Part shown: positions 1 to 8,840 of the stretch, one piece after another
How positions within the stretch are numbered: position 1 is the stretch's first letter
How the letters are laid out: each line of letters opens with the position of its first letter
DNA from: an uncultured Clostridia bacterium
GTDB taxonomy: Bacteria; Bacillota; Clostridia; TANB77; CAG-508
DNA: 64,000 bases
NCBI GenBank assembly: GCA_948676835.1
Contig: CAPOZU010000001.1
Coordinates: 201,564-265,563 of the forward strand
Direction: 5' to 3'
Translations under genes and position numbers: made by a program
Notes under the pieces: generated by a model
Databases searched by the model: none
Told to the model about the DNA's origin: nothing
What the model saw: the letters and a program-made list of their open reading frames with translations, nothing else

Positions 1-233
1 TCATCTGACATTTTTGAAATTTCATTTCCATCTATTTCAATTTTTCCATAACTTGGATTATCTAAACCACCAATCATATTAAGTAATGTTGATTTACCAC
101 TTCCTGAAGTTCCTACTACTGCTACAAATTCTCCTCTATTTATTTCTAAAGAAACTCCGTCTAGTGCTTTTACTAAAGCTTCATCACTACCATAATACTT
201 TTTTAAATCTTTTACTTTTAAAATACTTTCCAT
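1..233 (-). CDS. ABC transporter ATP-binding protein, BceA/MacB type (partial)
   Basis: This is the N-terminal part of an ABC ATPase; the rest lies to the left of the window. The Walker A sequence GTSGSGKSTLLN is plain, followed by the NMIGGLDNPS segment typical of the MacB/LolD/BceA branch that energises peptide-antibiotic efflux or sensing. Two in-frame ATGs exist; I chose the inner one at 233 because GAGAGG lies about 8 bases before it, while the outer ATG at 239 is too close to that site. It lies downstream of a histidine kinase and response regulator on the same strand, the classic BceRS-AB arrangement, so a permease is expected beyond the edge. A terminator separates it from the kinase. 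Confidence 0.9.
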   Translation of the reverse strand, partial: MESILKVKDLKKYYGSDEALVKALDGVSLEINRGEFVAVVGTSGSGKSTLLNMIGGLDNPSYGKIEIDGNEISKMSD

Positions 234-296
234 TTTCATTACCTCTCTTCCATGGTTTAATAATATCATACTAATATATCAAAAAAGTTTCAGTTC

Positions 297-333
297 AAAA
301 AAAGATTGTTTCAAAACTGAAACAATCTTTTAA
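297..333 (-). terminator. Terminator after sensor kinase
   Basis: A perfect hairpin with 12-bp arms (AAAGATTGTTTC and its complement) overlaps the kinase stop codon and is followed on the minus strand by a T run. It should limit read-through into the ABC genes, which may then have their own regulated promoter. Confidence 0.8.
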
Positions 334-1223
334 AGTGGCAAAAATATTGAAAATGTGCTACCTTCATTTACTTTTGATTTTACTTTTATATATCCATTTT
401 GGTTTTCAATAATCTTTTTGCTCAAATACAATCCAATTCCCACACCTTGAATATCCTTAACTTTTCTTTCTCTAAAAAATCTTTTAAAAATATTAGTTAT
501 ATTTTCTTCATCAATACCCATTCCATTATCTATAATATCTATTTTTAAAAATGTTTCTAGTTTCTCTAAATTAATAATAATCTTTCCATTTGGATTTGTG
601 TATTTTATTGCATTTTCAAGCAGATTGCAAATTGCTTCTAATGTCCATTTCTTATCATATTCTAATATGCAATTTTCCCCGATTATCTTAATTTCTATAT
701 TCTTATTTTCTGCTAATATTTCAACTTGTTCTTTTGCTTGATTTATGCATTCCATAATTTTTGCGCTTTGTTTATTTAAAACAATCATGTTAGTTTCAAG
801 TCTTGACATTTTAGTTAAAGAATCCATTAGAAATTCTAGTTTATCTACTTGATTTGATATTATATTCAAAAACTCTTTTTCTTTATCTTTTGGTAAATCG
901 TTATTAATAATTGTATCGCTGTACATTCTAATATTTGAAATTGGAGTTTTTACTTGATGAGTAATATCAGACACCATTTGTTCTACTTCAGCTTTTGCTC
1001 TATTTGATTTTTCTGTTTTTCCTTCAACTACTTCACTTAATTTATATAATTTTGAATCTATTTTTGAATCTAAAGTTTCTTTATTAATATTATCTTTTTC
1101 ATATCTCCCATTTATAAAATTATCAATGATATTTAGAATTTTATTTGTGAATTTTAAATATTTATATCTAAAAAATAAATACATTAATATTATAGAAACG
1201 ATTAATATAATTATTTGTAACAT
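330..1223 (-). CDS. Sensor histidine kinase, BceS-like
   Basis: The 297-residue protein has one N-terminal membrane helix (about residues 2-20), a short linker, and then a HisKA/HATPase_c core. The H-box is SDITHQVKTPISNIR with phospho-acceptor His89. The N-box is NLLENAIKYT, the G1 box DNGMGID and the G2 box GVGIGLYLSKK. Short kinases with almost no external sensor domain usually work with a Bce-type ABC transporter that acts as the real sensor of cell-wall antibiotics, and an ABC ATPase follows here. The response regulator lies directly upstream, 3 bases away, so the two are co-transcribed. All catalytic motifs look intact. Confidence 0.92.
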   Translation of the reverse strand: MLQIIILIVSIILMYLFFRYKYLKFTNKILNIIDNFINGRYEKDNINKETLDSKIDSKLYKLSEVVEGKTEKSNRAKAEVEQMVSDITHQVKTPISNIRMYSDTIINNDLPKDKEKEFLNIISNQVDKLEFLMDSLTKMSRLETNMIVLNKQSAKIMECINQAKEQVEILAENKNIEIKIIGENCILEYDKKWTLEAICNLLENAIKYTNPNGKIIINLEKLETFLKIDIIDNGMGIDEENITNIFKRFFRERKVKDIQGVGIGLYLSKKIIENQNGYIKVKSKVNEGSTFSIFLPL

Positions 1224-1225
1224 TT

Positions 1226-1898
1226 TTACTCCTCTAAGAACTTATATCCTACACCATAAATTGTTTTTATATATTTATCATTTTCATCATCCAATTTTGA
1301 ACGTAATCTACTAATATTTAATGTTAAAGTATGCTCATCTACAAAATTTTCTTTACTATCCCATAATTTTTCAAGTAATACTTCTCTTGTAAGCACTGTA
1401 TTTTTATTTTTAACAAAAATATTTAATAAATCAAATTCAGTTGGAGTTAAACAAATAATCTCGTCATTCTTCTTAAGAATTCTATTATCAAAATCGATAA
1501 TCAGTTCTTTGATTTTGATAATATTTTCTTGTTTTTTGTTATTTCTATTTAAGATGACTTCTATCTTTTTTAATACAATTTTTATATTAAATGGTTTTGT
1601 TATATAGTCATCTGCCCCGAACTTCAAAACCTTCTAAAATTTCTTCATCTAAGTTATGGGCTGTTAAAAATATAAATGGGATATTGTATTCTTGCTTAAT
1701 TGTATTTGCAAATTCAAAACCATTTCCATCTGGTAAATTTACATCTAATAAAATTAAATCTATTTTAGTTTGTTTTATAATTTCCTTTGCATCTTTTATG
1801 CAATATGTGCTTAATGCTTTCCAATTGTTATTTTGAATATTGAAACATATTCCCGCATTTAACATTTCATCATCTTCTATAACTAATATGCTAGACAT
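1226..1898 (-). CDS. OmpR-family response regulator with a +1 frameshift at a CGG triplet
   Basis: The receiver domain begins at 1898 with acidic residues IEDDE (9-10) and phospho-acceptor Asp52 (LLDVNLPDGNG). Its frame hits a stop 3 codons after residue 93. The rest of the receiver (GADDYITKPF) and a full winged-helix DNA-binding domain (LTPTEFDLL, YGVGYKF) continue in the +1 frame to 1226. The shift lies exactly at an in-frame CGG, complement 1617-1619, after codon GTT. Ignoring the C gives GTT GGG GCA, restoring the near-invariant GADDY motif and a normal 223-residue protein. It is the partner of the kinase downstream. It is either a pseudogene, a sequence error, or a gene read by +1 frameshifting (see findings). 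Confidence 0.85.
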
Positions 1899-1910
1899 CG
1901 TTTTCTCCTT

Positions 1911-2693
1911 TTATTTAGTTTGACTTTTAAACTCAATATCTAATTCTATAGGGCAATGATCACTTCCCATTACTTCTGGGTGAATTTTAGCATCTATAAT
2001 ATTTTCCTTTATTCTATCAGAAGTAATAAAATAGTCTATTCTCCAGCCTATATTTTTTTCTCTAGCTCTTCCCATATATGACCACCAAGAATAACTATCT
2101 CCTTTTTCTGGATATTTATATCTGAAAGTATCTACAAAACCTGAATTTAGTAAATCAGTCATTTTACCTCTTTCTTCATATGTAAAACCTGAATTTCCTA
2201 CATTTGATTTAGCATTTTTTATATCTATTTCATTATGAGCGACATTTAAATCTCCACAATATATAACTGGTTTTATTTTATCTAATCCTTTTAAATATTC
2301 TCGGGTTGCATCTTCCCAAACCATTCTATATGGAAGTCTTTCCAGTTCTCTTTTAGAATTTGGTGTATAACAATTTACTAAATAATAATTTTCAAATTCT
2401 AAAGTAATTAATCTACCTTCATTATCATGTTCTTCTATTCCTAATCCATAGTTAACACTTATTGGTTCGCTTTTCGTAAAAATTGCAGTTCCTGAATATC
2501 CTTTCTTCTCTGCACTATTCCAATATTGATAATAACCTTCAAATATTGCATCCATAATCATATCTTTTTGTTCTAATTGCATTTTAGTTTCTTGTACACA
2601 AAATATATCTGCATCTATTTCATCAAAAAAATTTTTAAATCCTTTATTTACTACGGCTCTTAATCCGTTAACATTCCAAGATATAAGTTTCAT
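1911..2693 (-). CDS. xth: Exodeoxyribonuclease III
   Basis: At 260 residues this matches the usual size of ExoIII/ExoA-type AP endonucleases of the endonuclease/exonuclease/phosphatase fold. The opening NVNGLRA, the metal-binding CVQETKM, GDLNVAHNEID, and the C-terminal SDHCPIEL with catalytic Asp-His are all present. The enzyme cuts the DNA backbone 5' to abasic sites and trims 3'-blocked ends in base-excision repair in the cytoplasm. It lies between the tcdA gene and the two-component system on the same strand with short gaps. The frame is intact. Confidence 0.95.
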   Translation of the reverse strand: MKLISWNVNGLRAVVNKGFKNFFDEIDADIFCVQETKMQLEQKDMIMDAIFEGYYQYWNSAEKKGYSGTAIFTKSEPISVNYGLGIEEHDNEGRLITLEFENYYLVNCYTPNSKRELERLPYRMVWEDATREYLKGLDKIKPVIYCGDLNVAHNEIDIKNAKSNVGNSGFTYEERGKMTDLLNSGFVDTFRYKYPEKGDSYSWWSYMGRAREKNIGWRIDYFITSDRIKENIIDAKIHPEVMGSDHCPIELDIEFKSQTK

Positions 2694-2705
2694 ATTTCCC
2701 CCTAT

Positions 2706-3401
2706 TTATTTAGAAATTAAATCTTTAACAACTTCCCCCGCAATTATTAATCCTGCAACTGATGGAACAAAAGATATACTTGTGGGTGGTTGTTTTTTTC
2801 CCTCTTCTTTTGGTATCACTTTTACTGGCTCTTCTTTTGAATATACAACTTTCAATTTTTTTATGCCTCTTAACTTTAATTCTTTTCTCATTACTTTAGC
2901 AAGTGGACATACTTCTGTTTTATAAATATCTGTTACTTCAAATCTAGTTGGGTCTAATTTATTACCAGTTCCCATGCTTGATATAATTGGAATATTTAAT
3001 TTATTCGCACGCATTACAAGTTCAATTTTTGCTGTAACAGTATCTACTGCATCTACAATATAGTCTACTGTTTCATCTAATATTCCTTCACTTTCTGGCA
3101 TAAAAAATTCTTCATGAATTTTCACTTCTGCATCTGGATTTATTTCAAGAATTCTTTCTTTGCTAACTTCAACTTTAGCTTTTCCAACTGTTTTATGAGT
3201 AGCAATTATTTGCCTATTTAAATTAGTTATATCTACTTTGTCTTTATCAATTAGTACAAATTTTCCTACACCTGCTCTTGCTAGTCCCTCAACAACATAA
3301 GAACCAACTCCTCCAATTCCAAATATTGCTACTTTTGATTTATTTAATTTTTTAACATTTTCTTTACCAATTAATAATTCTGTTCTTGAAAATTGCTCCA
3401 T
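2706..3401 (-). CDS. tcdA: tRNA threonylcarbamoyladenosine dehydratase (ThiF/E1-like)
   Basis: The 231-residue protein has the E1-like nucleotide-binding loop GIGGVGSYVVEGLARAG (residues about 28-44), then DKDKVDITNLNRQI, the adenylation signature of the ThiF/MoeB/TcdA group. The stretch VDAVDTVTAKIELV and SSMGTGNKLDPTRF are characteristic of TcdA (YgdL). It cyclises N6-threonylcarbamoyladenosine at position 37 of ANN-decoding tRNAs in an ATP-dependent step. A RBS-like AGAGGTG sits before the ATG. It has the same strand and a 13-base gap to exoIII, suggesting co-transcription. Confidence 0.92.
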   Translation of the reverse strand: MEQFSRTELLIGKENVKKLNKSKVAIFGIGGVGSYVVEGLARAGVGKFVLIDKDKVDITNLNRQIIATHKTVGKAKVEVSKERILEINPDAEVKIHEEFFMPESEGILDETVDYIVDAVDTVTAKIELVMRANKLNIPIISSMGTGNKLDPTRFEVTDIYKTEVCPLAKVMRKELKLRGIKKLKVVYSKEEPVKVIPKEEGKKQPPTSISFVPSVAGLIIAGEVVKDLISK

Positions 3402-3430
3402 CTTTTTTCACCTCTAGTAATATTTATATC

Positions 3431-3464
3431 AAAAAAGCAGATAACTTTCAATTATCTGCTTTAC
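3431..3464 (-). terminator. Terminator after zinc-ribbon gene
   Basis: The minus strand reads AAAGCAGATAA, a short loop, then TTATCTGCTTTTTT, a hairpin with T tail directly after the zinc-ribbon gene and before tcdA. Confidence 0.8.
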
Positions 3465-3473
3465 ATTTGTTAA

Positions 3474-3677
3474 TTAATTTGTGAAAAAGTCTAATATATT
3501 CATTCCCGCATCTGTTACTGATTTATATATTTCTGTGTATCCGCATTTAGTGCAGCTTACTGTAATAAATCTTTTATTTTGAACATCAAATATCTTAGCA
3601 AAATTTCCTCCAGTTGCTTGGAATTGGTCTTTTTCATATTCTGCATTTCCACATTTCACACATTTCCAATCTGACAT
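3474..3677 (-). CDS. Small zinc-ribbon protein
   Basis: A 67-residue protein with two cysteine pairs, CVKC near residue 6 and CTKC near residue 42, that form one zinc ribbon. It resembles the small conserved 'zinc ribbon domain, nucleic-acid-binding' proteins of Firmicutes, whose function is unknown. It is a single-gene unit: an AGGAGG-like site precedes the ATG, and a terminator follows. It could act in RNA binding or as a zinc store; nothing in the sequence decides this. Confidence 0.75.
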   Translation of the reverse strand: MSDWKCVKCGNAEYEKDQFQATGGNFAKIFDVQNKRFITVSCTKCGYTEIYKSVTDAGMNILDFFTN

Positions 3678-3884
3678 AATAAATCCTCCTCTATGTAATT
3701 ATACTATTATTATATCAGAATTCATATTAATATTTTATTAAAATAATTTATTCTCAAGTTTATAAATATGAAAATATTATCAAAATTGTAATATTATTGT
3801 TGATTTTTTATGTAAAATGTCTTATAATTTTGTATGCTAGTTATGATTTGTACAGCAGTAATTTTAAATATTATATAAAGGAGT

Positions 3885-4916
3885 GTGAATTTATTTTTTA
3901 TGAATAGGGTAAAAAATCGTACAAAAGATGATTCAAAAACCCTAAAGATTATAAAAATTATTTTAATTATTCTAATAGTAACTATAACTTTACTATATAT
4001 TACATGTAAACCTGCTTACAAAGTTATTATAGCAGGAGAAACTATAGGATTAGTTACTAACAAAGAAATTATTACACAAGAAATCAATGTGTATTTAAGT
4101 GAAACTAACGAAAATATAACACATCGAGAATTAAATGTTTCTCCTGAATATAAATTTCAACTTATAAGAAAAGATATAAAAACAGATGAAACTTCTGTTT
4201 TATCAACTGTAAAAGATAATATAACTACAACTTATAAAGCTTACTCAGTAAACTTTAATGGTGAACAAAAGGCAATTATTGCAAATCAAGAAGAGGCCAA
4301 CAATTTAATAAATGAAATTAAATCTGACCTTAATGAAGAAATTGAATTAAATTTTGATATTGTTGAAGTTTATTCTGATGAATTTAATGTATCAAGTGAA
4401 GATTCTGCAAAGCAATCTCTAAATGAAGTTAAAATAGAGAAAGTTTCAGAATATGAGAAGAAAAAAGCTGAGGAAAAAGCTGCAAAAGAAAAAGCAGAAG
4501 CCGAACGTAAAGCAAAAGAAGCAGCAGCAATCACTCCTAATACTTGGAGATTAGAAATTCCTAAAATTGGTTTAAGAGGAAATATTGCAGAAGGAACTGA
4601 TGCAAATGTTTTAGAACATTTAATTGGTCATTTTTCAGAAACAGTTGCTGATGGTGGAAATGTCGGTTTAGCTGCACATAATGCTGGACATAGCGCAAAT
4701 TACTTTGCTAGAATAAATAGTTTAGGAGCAGGTGATTTAATTTATTATATACATGGTGGAGTTAAGAAAACTTATTCTGTTGTTTCAAAAGATATAATAA
4801 GTGTTTACGATTGGAGCAAACTAGGTGCAACAGCAGATGAAAGAGTAACTTTAATAACATGTGTAAGCGGTGATACAGAAATAAGATTATGTGTTCAAGC
4901 TGTAAGAGTAGATTAA
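3885..4916 (+). CDS. Sortase (class D/E-like) with an unusual extended N-terminal region
   Basis: One membrane helix (about residues 25-42) is followed by an extracellular region of ~150 residues, a Lys/Glu/Ala-rich charged linker (about 185-210) and a C-terminal sortase domain. The catalytic residues are visible: His265 in LAAHN, Cys326 in TLITC and Arg334 in IRLC. Sortases cleave sorting motifs of secreted proteins and join them to the cell wall or to each other. The family is usually ~200-250 residues, so the extra N-terminal region is notable; its start (AYKVIIAGETIGLV) resembles domains seen ahead of secreted peptidoglycan hydrolases. The start is uncertain: GTG at 3885 overlaps the AAAGGAG site, and ATG at 3900 is 16 bases from it. 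Confidence 0.85.
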   Translation: MNLFFMNRVKNRTKDDSKTLKIIKIILIILIVTITLLYITCKPAYKVIIAGETIGLVTNKEIITQEINVYLSETNENITHRELNVSPEYKFQLIRKDIKTDETSVLSTVKDNITTTYKAYSVNFNGEQKAIIANQEEANNLINEIKSDLNEEIELNFDIVEVYSDEFNVSSEDSAKQSLNEVKIEKVSEYEKKKAEEKAAKEKAEAERKAKEAAAITPNTWRLEIPKIGLRGNIAEGTDANVLEHLIGHFSETVADGGNVGLAAHNAGHSANYFARINSLGAGDLIYYIHGGVKKTYSVVSKDIISVYDWSKLGATADERVTLITCVSGDTEIRLCVQAVRVD

Positions 4917-4920
4917 TATT

Positions 4921-4952
4921 AAAGAAGGGACTGTGAAAAGTCCCTTCTTTTT
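4921..4952. terminator. Bidirectional terminator
   Basis: AAAGAAGGGACT, a loop, and AGTCCCTTCTTTTT form a strong hairpin with a T tail on both strands. It lies between the convergent sortase and XRE genes and serves both. Confidence 0.85.
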
Positions 4953-4955
4953 GGT

Positions 4956-5927
4956 TTATTCTCCATATATAATTTTATCTTTGTATTTTTCAAGTGGGTC
5001 TTCTATTTCTCTAAGACCATTCTGTACATAATTATAATTATATGATGATAAATTATGAAATCCACGATATTCTGATGTTACATCATAATATTCTATTAAG
5101 TAATCATTATTAAGTTTAATTTTTACAATATATTCATCTGAACGTGCTCTGATTTCACGATTTATAATAGAAACATAAATTCTTGGGTCTATAGAAGCAA
5201 GAAAAATATCTTTAAAACTTGAAGGAATTGCTGATAAGGTAGTTTCTCTTATTATGTTTTCTGACTTATCATAATATTCTTCTTCATTATCTATATTATT
5301 CTTCATATCTTCGTATTCATACATATCTGTTTCATTATCATAGTTTAGCATATATGAGATTTTTTTATTCTTATCTATAAATTGTATACTATATGAATCA
5401 TAATTTACTTTCCCATTTTCATAATCTTGCTCGTCACTTAAAACTCCAGATGTTAGTTCTATTTTATTTCCAAATTTATAAGTATGCCAAAATGTTCGCA
5501 CTACCGCATTATGCTCACTAGTATGTACAAAGCTAAGATTCATAAAATAGTTTTCTTCTGAAAAACTATTAGCTATTAAATAAAATCTGTAAAGTACTAT
5601 AAATTTATATATACAAACTAGCGAATATAGTAGTAATATTAATAAAAATACTTTTAGAATAATTTTTCCTTTATGTTTTTTATTCTTTGTTGTAACTTCT
5701 GAAATTCGTTCCATATTTTCTACATCATCATCTAACAAATATTCATAAGTTACATTAAATTTTCTAACTATTTCTTGAATTTTATCTATATCTGGTTTTG
5801 ATTCATCATTCTCCCACTTAGAAACAGCTTGTCTTGATACATTAATTTCGTTTCCAAACTCTTCTTGTGAAAGACCTTCTTCTTTCCTTAATTTAATTAT
5901 TTTCTCATTTAACTTCATTTGTATCAC
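4956..5927 (-). CDS. XRE-family regulator with a membrane-anchored extracellular domain
   Basis: Residues 5-60 form a typical helix-turn-helix (LSQEEFGNEINVSRQAVSKWEND). A charged linker leads to one membrane helix (about 92-112), and ~200 residues outside that I do not recognise. An XRE head joined to a membrane helix and outer domain suggests a one-component signal-transducing regulator or a membrane-tethered repressor. It sits alone between a sortase and a GIY-YIG gene and has a good AAGGAAGGTG site. What it senses or controls is not visible from the sequence. Confidence 0.7.
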   Translation of the reverse strand: MIQMKLNEKIIKLRKEEGLSQEEFGNEINVSRQAVSKWENDESKPDIDKIQEIVRKFNVTYEYLLDDDVENMERISEVTTKNKKHKGKIILKVFLLILLLYSLVCIYKFIVLYRFYLIANSFSEENYFMNLSFVHTSEHNAVVRTFWHTYKFGNKIELTSGVLSDEQDYENGKVNYDSYSIQFIDKNKKISYMLNYDNETDMYEYEDMKNNIDNEEEYYDKSENIIRETTLSAIPSSFKDIFLASIDPRIYVSIINREIRARSDEYIVKIKLNNDYLIEYYDVTSEYRGFHNLSSYNYNYVQNGLREIEDPLEKYKDKIIYGE

Positions 5928-6028
5928 CTTCCTTTCAATTTAATTATGACTTGCAATTCATAATTAAATTATACTAAAATTCCATGTTTTATTCTACCAT
6001 TTTTACCTTGATATCTGTCAACTAGACC

Positions 6029-6340
6029 TTACATTTTAAATTTACTATATTTATTTACATCAATTTTATGTGATAATAGTTCTTGCAGATTATTTTTTCT
6101 TATTAATTCTTCTTTTTGGGATTTTGATAAGGTCTTTTTTATATGATATTCTAGTTTTGAAGCTGATACTCTATCTTCTGCTGTCCAAGCACTTTCGATT
6201 TTCTTTACACTATGATTTAAAGTGTATTTTGCACATTTTTTATTTTTAGAAAGATGCTCTTCAAATCTTCTTTCTAAATTTGTAGTTATACCTGTATATA
6301 AAGAGTTATCTTCGCATCTTAACATATAAATATAATACAT
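6029..6340 (-). CDS. GIY-YIG nuclease-superfamily protein
   Basis: The 103-residue protein starts with YYIYMLRCEDNSLYTGIT (the GIY-YIG core as YIY...YTG) and has the conserved Arg in LERRFEEH. Length and sequence match the small UPF0213/YhbQ/YazA group of single-domain GIY-YIG proteins found widely in Firmicutes. These are presumed DNA-structure-specific nucleases, though their cellular role is not settled. A single gene with its own RBS (AAGGAG). Confidence 0.85.
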   Translation of the reverse strand: MYYIYMLRCEDNSLYTGITTNLERRFEEHLSKNKKCAKYTLNHSVKKIESAWTAEDRVSASKLEYHIKKTLSKSQKEELIRKNNLQELLSHKIDVNKYSKFKM

Positions 6341-6385
6341 TTTCTTACTCCTTTTTATACAGGTATAATAACATATTTTATATTT

Positions 6386-7942
6386 TTAATCTATAATTTC
6401 TAAATTATTAATTTTAGCTGTTTGACTATCCTCAGTTGGAATTTTCAAGTTAACTGGCTCTCCTACTTTTTCAGTTACACAACCAAATAATAGTGTAAAT
6501 TCTAAGTTATCTAAATTATCTAAAGACATTTTGTTTAAGTTAAGGCCAGTTGCCCTATCTAGATTTCTAGAGAAAATAATTTTATTTTCTTTACTATTAA
6601 CTCCTTTAATTTCTTCTTTAATGGCATTAATATAATTCATATCATCTATTTTTTCTCTGATTATTATTTTCCATTCATCACCTAAAGAACCATTTTCATT
6701 ATAACTAAATACAATATTTTCATCATTTGCATCTATTTTTTCAACTGTAAATGTTCCACCTAAGCCACTTTTGGCAGAATATTTGCTATCTCCTACTTTT
6801 ACGGGATACCATGTAGCTTTATTATACATTTCTTTCTCTTCTGACTGGCCATTTTCGTTAACATTTCTATCTTCAAAAATTCTACTTTTTACAGGAGTTA
6901 CCTTTAAATTAGCACTATCATTTTCAGAACTAATTAATATTATAAAGTTTTCTTCTTGCATTATTTTATCTGTTTCTTTAATTTCTGTTTTTTCTTTCAA
7001 ATTTCCGTTCTCATTTACATATATTTTCTTGCCAGCTGTACTTCCATCATAAATAATTTTTGATATAGAATTATCATTCTCATCTGTAACTAAAAAGCTA
7101 GTATATTTCATTGAATTTTCATTGTATTCTTTATATGTTATATCTTCAACTATCTTTTTAGCTGTTATATATGTTTGAAATTTAGTATTAGCAATTTTTT
7201 CAATAATAACTTTTGTATGATCATCAATTTTTTGCTCAGATATTACAGATTCATTTTCATTTCCATTTAATTCGACTTCAGATTTTATAGTTTTTCCTAT
7301 TTTTATAGCCTCATTATCTCCATTTTCAAATCCGTGGATTGTTCCAGAAGAAATTTCATCTATTGTTATTTCTAAATTCAAATTATTTTTATTTACATCC
7401 ATTATATTTATTACTTGTGTGTATACATATTCGTTTTCAGAAATTTTATCAACATATTCATTCACATTTGTGATTTCTTTTGAATTTACAAAAACTTTTT
7501 CCCCAACCCTTAAGTCATATCCCAATCCTTCAACATATTCTATTGGTTTTGTCATCTTTTCAAAAGCTTTATTTTTAAATTTAATTTTATACTCAGCAAT
7601 AATATATGCTTTGTCTCCTGCCATACTTTCTAAAGTTATGTTACAATATTCATTTTCTATTGATTTATTAACTTCTGTTCTACTACTTTCATAATTTTCA
7701 CTTAATTTTAGAAATCCCATTTTTTCCATGTTTATATTTCCACTTATTCCAGCATATGCAGTCACACTTAATGTTCCTACAATTAATACTGTAGCTACTT
7801 TTTGTAAGCTAATTAACCCATGTTTCTTTTTAGGCTTTATTTCTTCAAAATTATCCGCAATATCACTATTTTTTAAATTTTCATGTTTTAAATAAATTGC
7901 ATCTTTAAAATACTTTCTTTTTTCTTCTATATTTTTATTCAT
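6386..7942 (-). CDS. DUF4179-type membrane anti-sigma-like protein
   Basis: The 518-residue protein has a short cytoplasmic N-terminus (about residues 1-48), one membrane helix (about 49-66) and a large external domain starting with the NxxYxxxTLESMAGDKAY-like pattern found in DUF4179 proteins. Such proteins follow ECF sigma genes and are thought to bind and restrain them until an envelope signal arrives. The gene overlaps the sigma gene upstream by 8 bases, so translation is coupled. It lacks the His/Cys zinc motif of classical ZAS anti-sigma factors. A fused version of the same pair occurs at 46107-47750. Confidence 0.78.
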   Translation of the reverse strand: MNKNIEEKRKYFKDAIYLKHENLKNSDIADNFEEIKPKKKHGLISLQKVATVLIVGTLSVTAYAGISGNINMEKMGFLKLSENYESSRTEVNKSIENEYCNITLESMAGDKAYIIAEYKIKFKNKAFEKMTKPIEYVEGLGYDLRVGEKVFVNSKEITNVNEYVDKISENEYVYTQVINIMDVNKNNLNLEITIDEISSGTIHGFENGDNEAIKIGKTIKSEVELNGNENESVISEQKIDDHTKVIIEKIANTKFQTYITAKKIVEDITYKEYNENSMKYTSFLVTDENDNSISKIIYDGSTAGKKIYVNENGNLKEKTEIKETDKIMQEENFIILISSENDSANLKVTPVKSRIFEDRNVNENGQSEEKEMYNKATWYPVKVGDSKYSAKSGLGGTFTVEKIDANDENIVFSYNENGSLGDEWKIIIREKIDDMNYINAIKEEIKGVNSKENKIIFSRNLDRATGLNLNKMSLDNLDNLEFTLLFGCVTEKVGEPVNLKIPTEDSQTAKINNLEIID

Positions 7943-8492
7943 TATAACAGTCTGCCTCCTTCATTAATATTTGTTTTAATTTTTTTCTTCCTCTATGAAT
8001 TAATGTTTTTACTTGTGATAAAGACATTCCCAATATACTACAAATTTCTTTATACGATAATTCTTCTATATCAACTAAATATATTAGCTGATTTTGTGGT
8101 TCGGGTAGTCTATCTATTGCCAATTTTAATTGTTTACTTTTTTCTTTACTAAAAACAGCATCTTCTATTTCCTCTTCAGTAAAAAGATATTCATTATCTT
8201 GCAGATATGAAATTTTACTTTCCTTTTTTATATAATTTATTGCTTTACTTTTAGAAATTGTATAAAGATAAGTTTTTAACGAATATTTAGAATCATATTT
8301 TTCTTTATTCATAAGAATATAAACAAAAACATCTTGTGCCAAATCTTCTGCTACATCTATTCTTTTCACAAATCTATATATAAAATAAATTATCTTTTCC
8401 ATATACTTATCTACTATAAGCTCAAAAGATTCATTATCACCATTTAAAAACTTCTTATATAGTTTTTTATCTTCCTCCATTTTTTCCTCCAT
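7935..8492 (-). CDS. ECF-family RNA polymerase sigma factor
   Basis: The 185-residue protein has sigma region 2 (VDKYMEKIIYFIYRFV, AEDLAQDVFVYIL) and region 4 (LPEPQNQLIYLVDIEELSYKEICSILGM, SQVKTLIHRGRKKL). Its partner, the overlapping DUF4179 protein downstream, is the likely anti-sigma factor. ECF factors redirect RNA polymerase to stress or envelope genes. The start has a GGAGG site. Upstream lies a repeat-filled stretch (8566-8840) without genes. Confidence 0.88.
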   Translation of the reverse strand: MEEKMEEDKKLYKKFLNGDNESFELIVDKYMEKIIYFIYRFVKRIDVAEDLAQDVFVYILMNKEKYDSKYSLKTYLYTISKSKAINYIKKESKISYLQDNEYLFTEEEIEDAVFSKEKSKQLKLAIDRLPEPQNQLIYLVDIEELSYKEICSILGMSLSQVKTLIHRGRKKLKQILMKEADCYNE

Positions 8493-8565
8493 TTGAATAT
8501 AAGATCTTATTTCTAATTATAATACAATTTTGAAATACTAAAAGTTGCAGTTTTAAAAAAAATAA

Positions 8566-8596
8566 ATGAAATTTAGGAACGTTCCTTAAATTTCAT
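8566..8596. repeat. REP-like palindrome, left member of a pair
   Basis: This 31-base palindrome is built around GGAACGTTCC with arms ATGAAATTTA and TAAATTTCAT. Related copies occur at 8813-8840, 12293-12326, 12388-12420, 62644-62674 and 62743-62774, always as inverted pairs. Similar GGGACGTTCC palindromes accompany RAYT-type Y1 transposases in other bacteria; no RAYT gene is in this window. Confidence 0.75.
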
Positions 8597-8614
8597 TTCT
8601 ACCATAAAAAACAC

Positions 8615-8788
8615 ATAAAAATATTTCATATTATTTTATTATACACCTTGGTGTCGCAACTCGCTAATTGTTAATTATAAAATAAATTTTATAATTAACA
8701 ATTGTAAGATAGTTGCTCCAAATCGCACTCATTTCATTCGTTTGGTCGCTTACGCGGTGTATTTAAAAATAATATGAAATATTTTTAT
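8615..8788. mobile_element. MITE-like element nested inside a REP pair
   Basis: A non-coding element of about 174 bases with ~33-base imperfect terminal inverted repeats (ATAAAAATATTTCATATT at both ends, extending to TACACC). The interior has further inverted repeats (AATTGTTAATTATAAAA and its partner). A second copy of the left half starts at about 63924 and runs off the window. It carries no ORF, so it would depend on a transposase elsewhere. It sits between two REP palindromes, as if inserted into their spacer. Confidence 0.7.
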
Positions 8789-8812
8789 GAAATTACATTA
8801 AATAGTAAGATA

Positions 8813-8840
8813 AAATTTAAGGAACGTCCCTAAATTTCAT
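8813..8840. repeat. REP-like palindrome, right member of a pair
   Basis: AAATTTAAGGAACGTCCC followed by TAAATTTCAT. It is the inverted partner of 8566-8596. Its end overlaps the stop codon of the ABC permease gene, as the other REP copies also abut stop codons. Confidence 0.75.
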
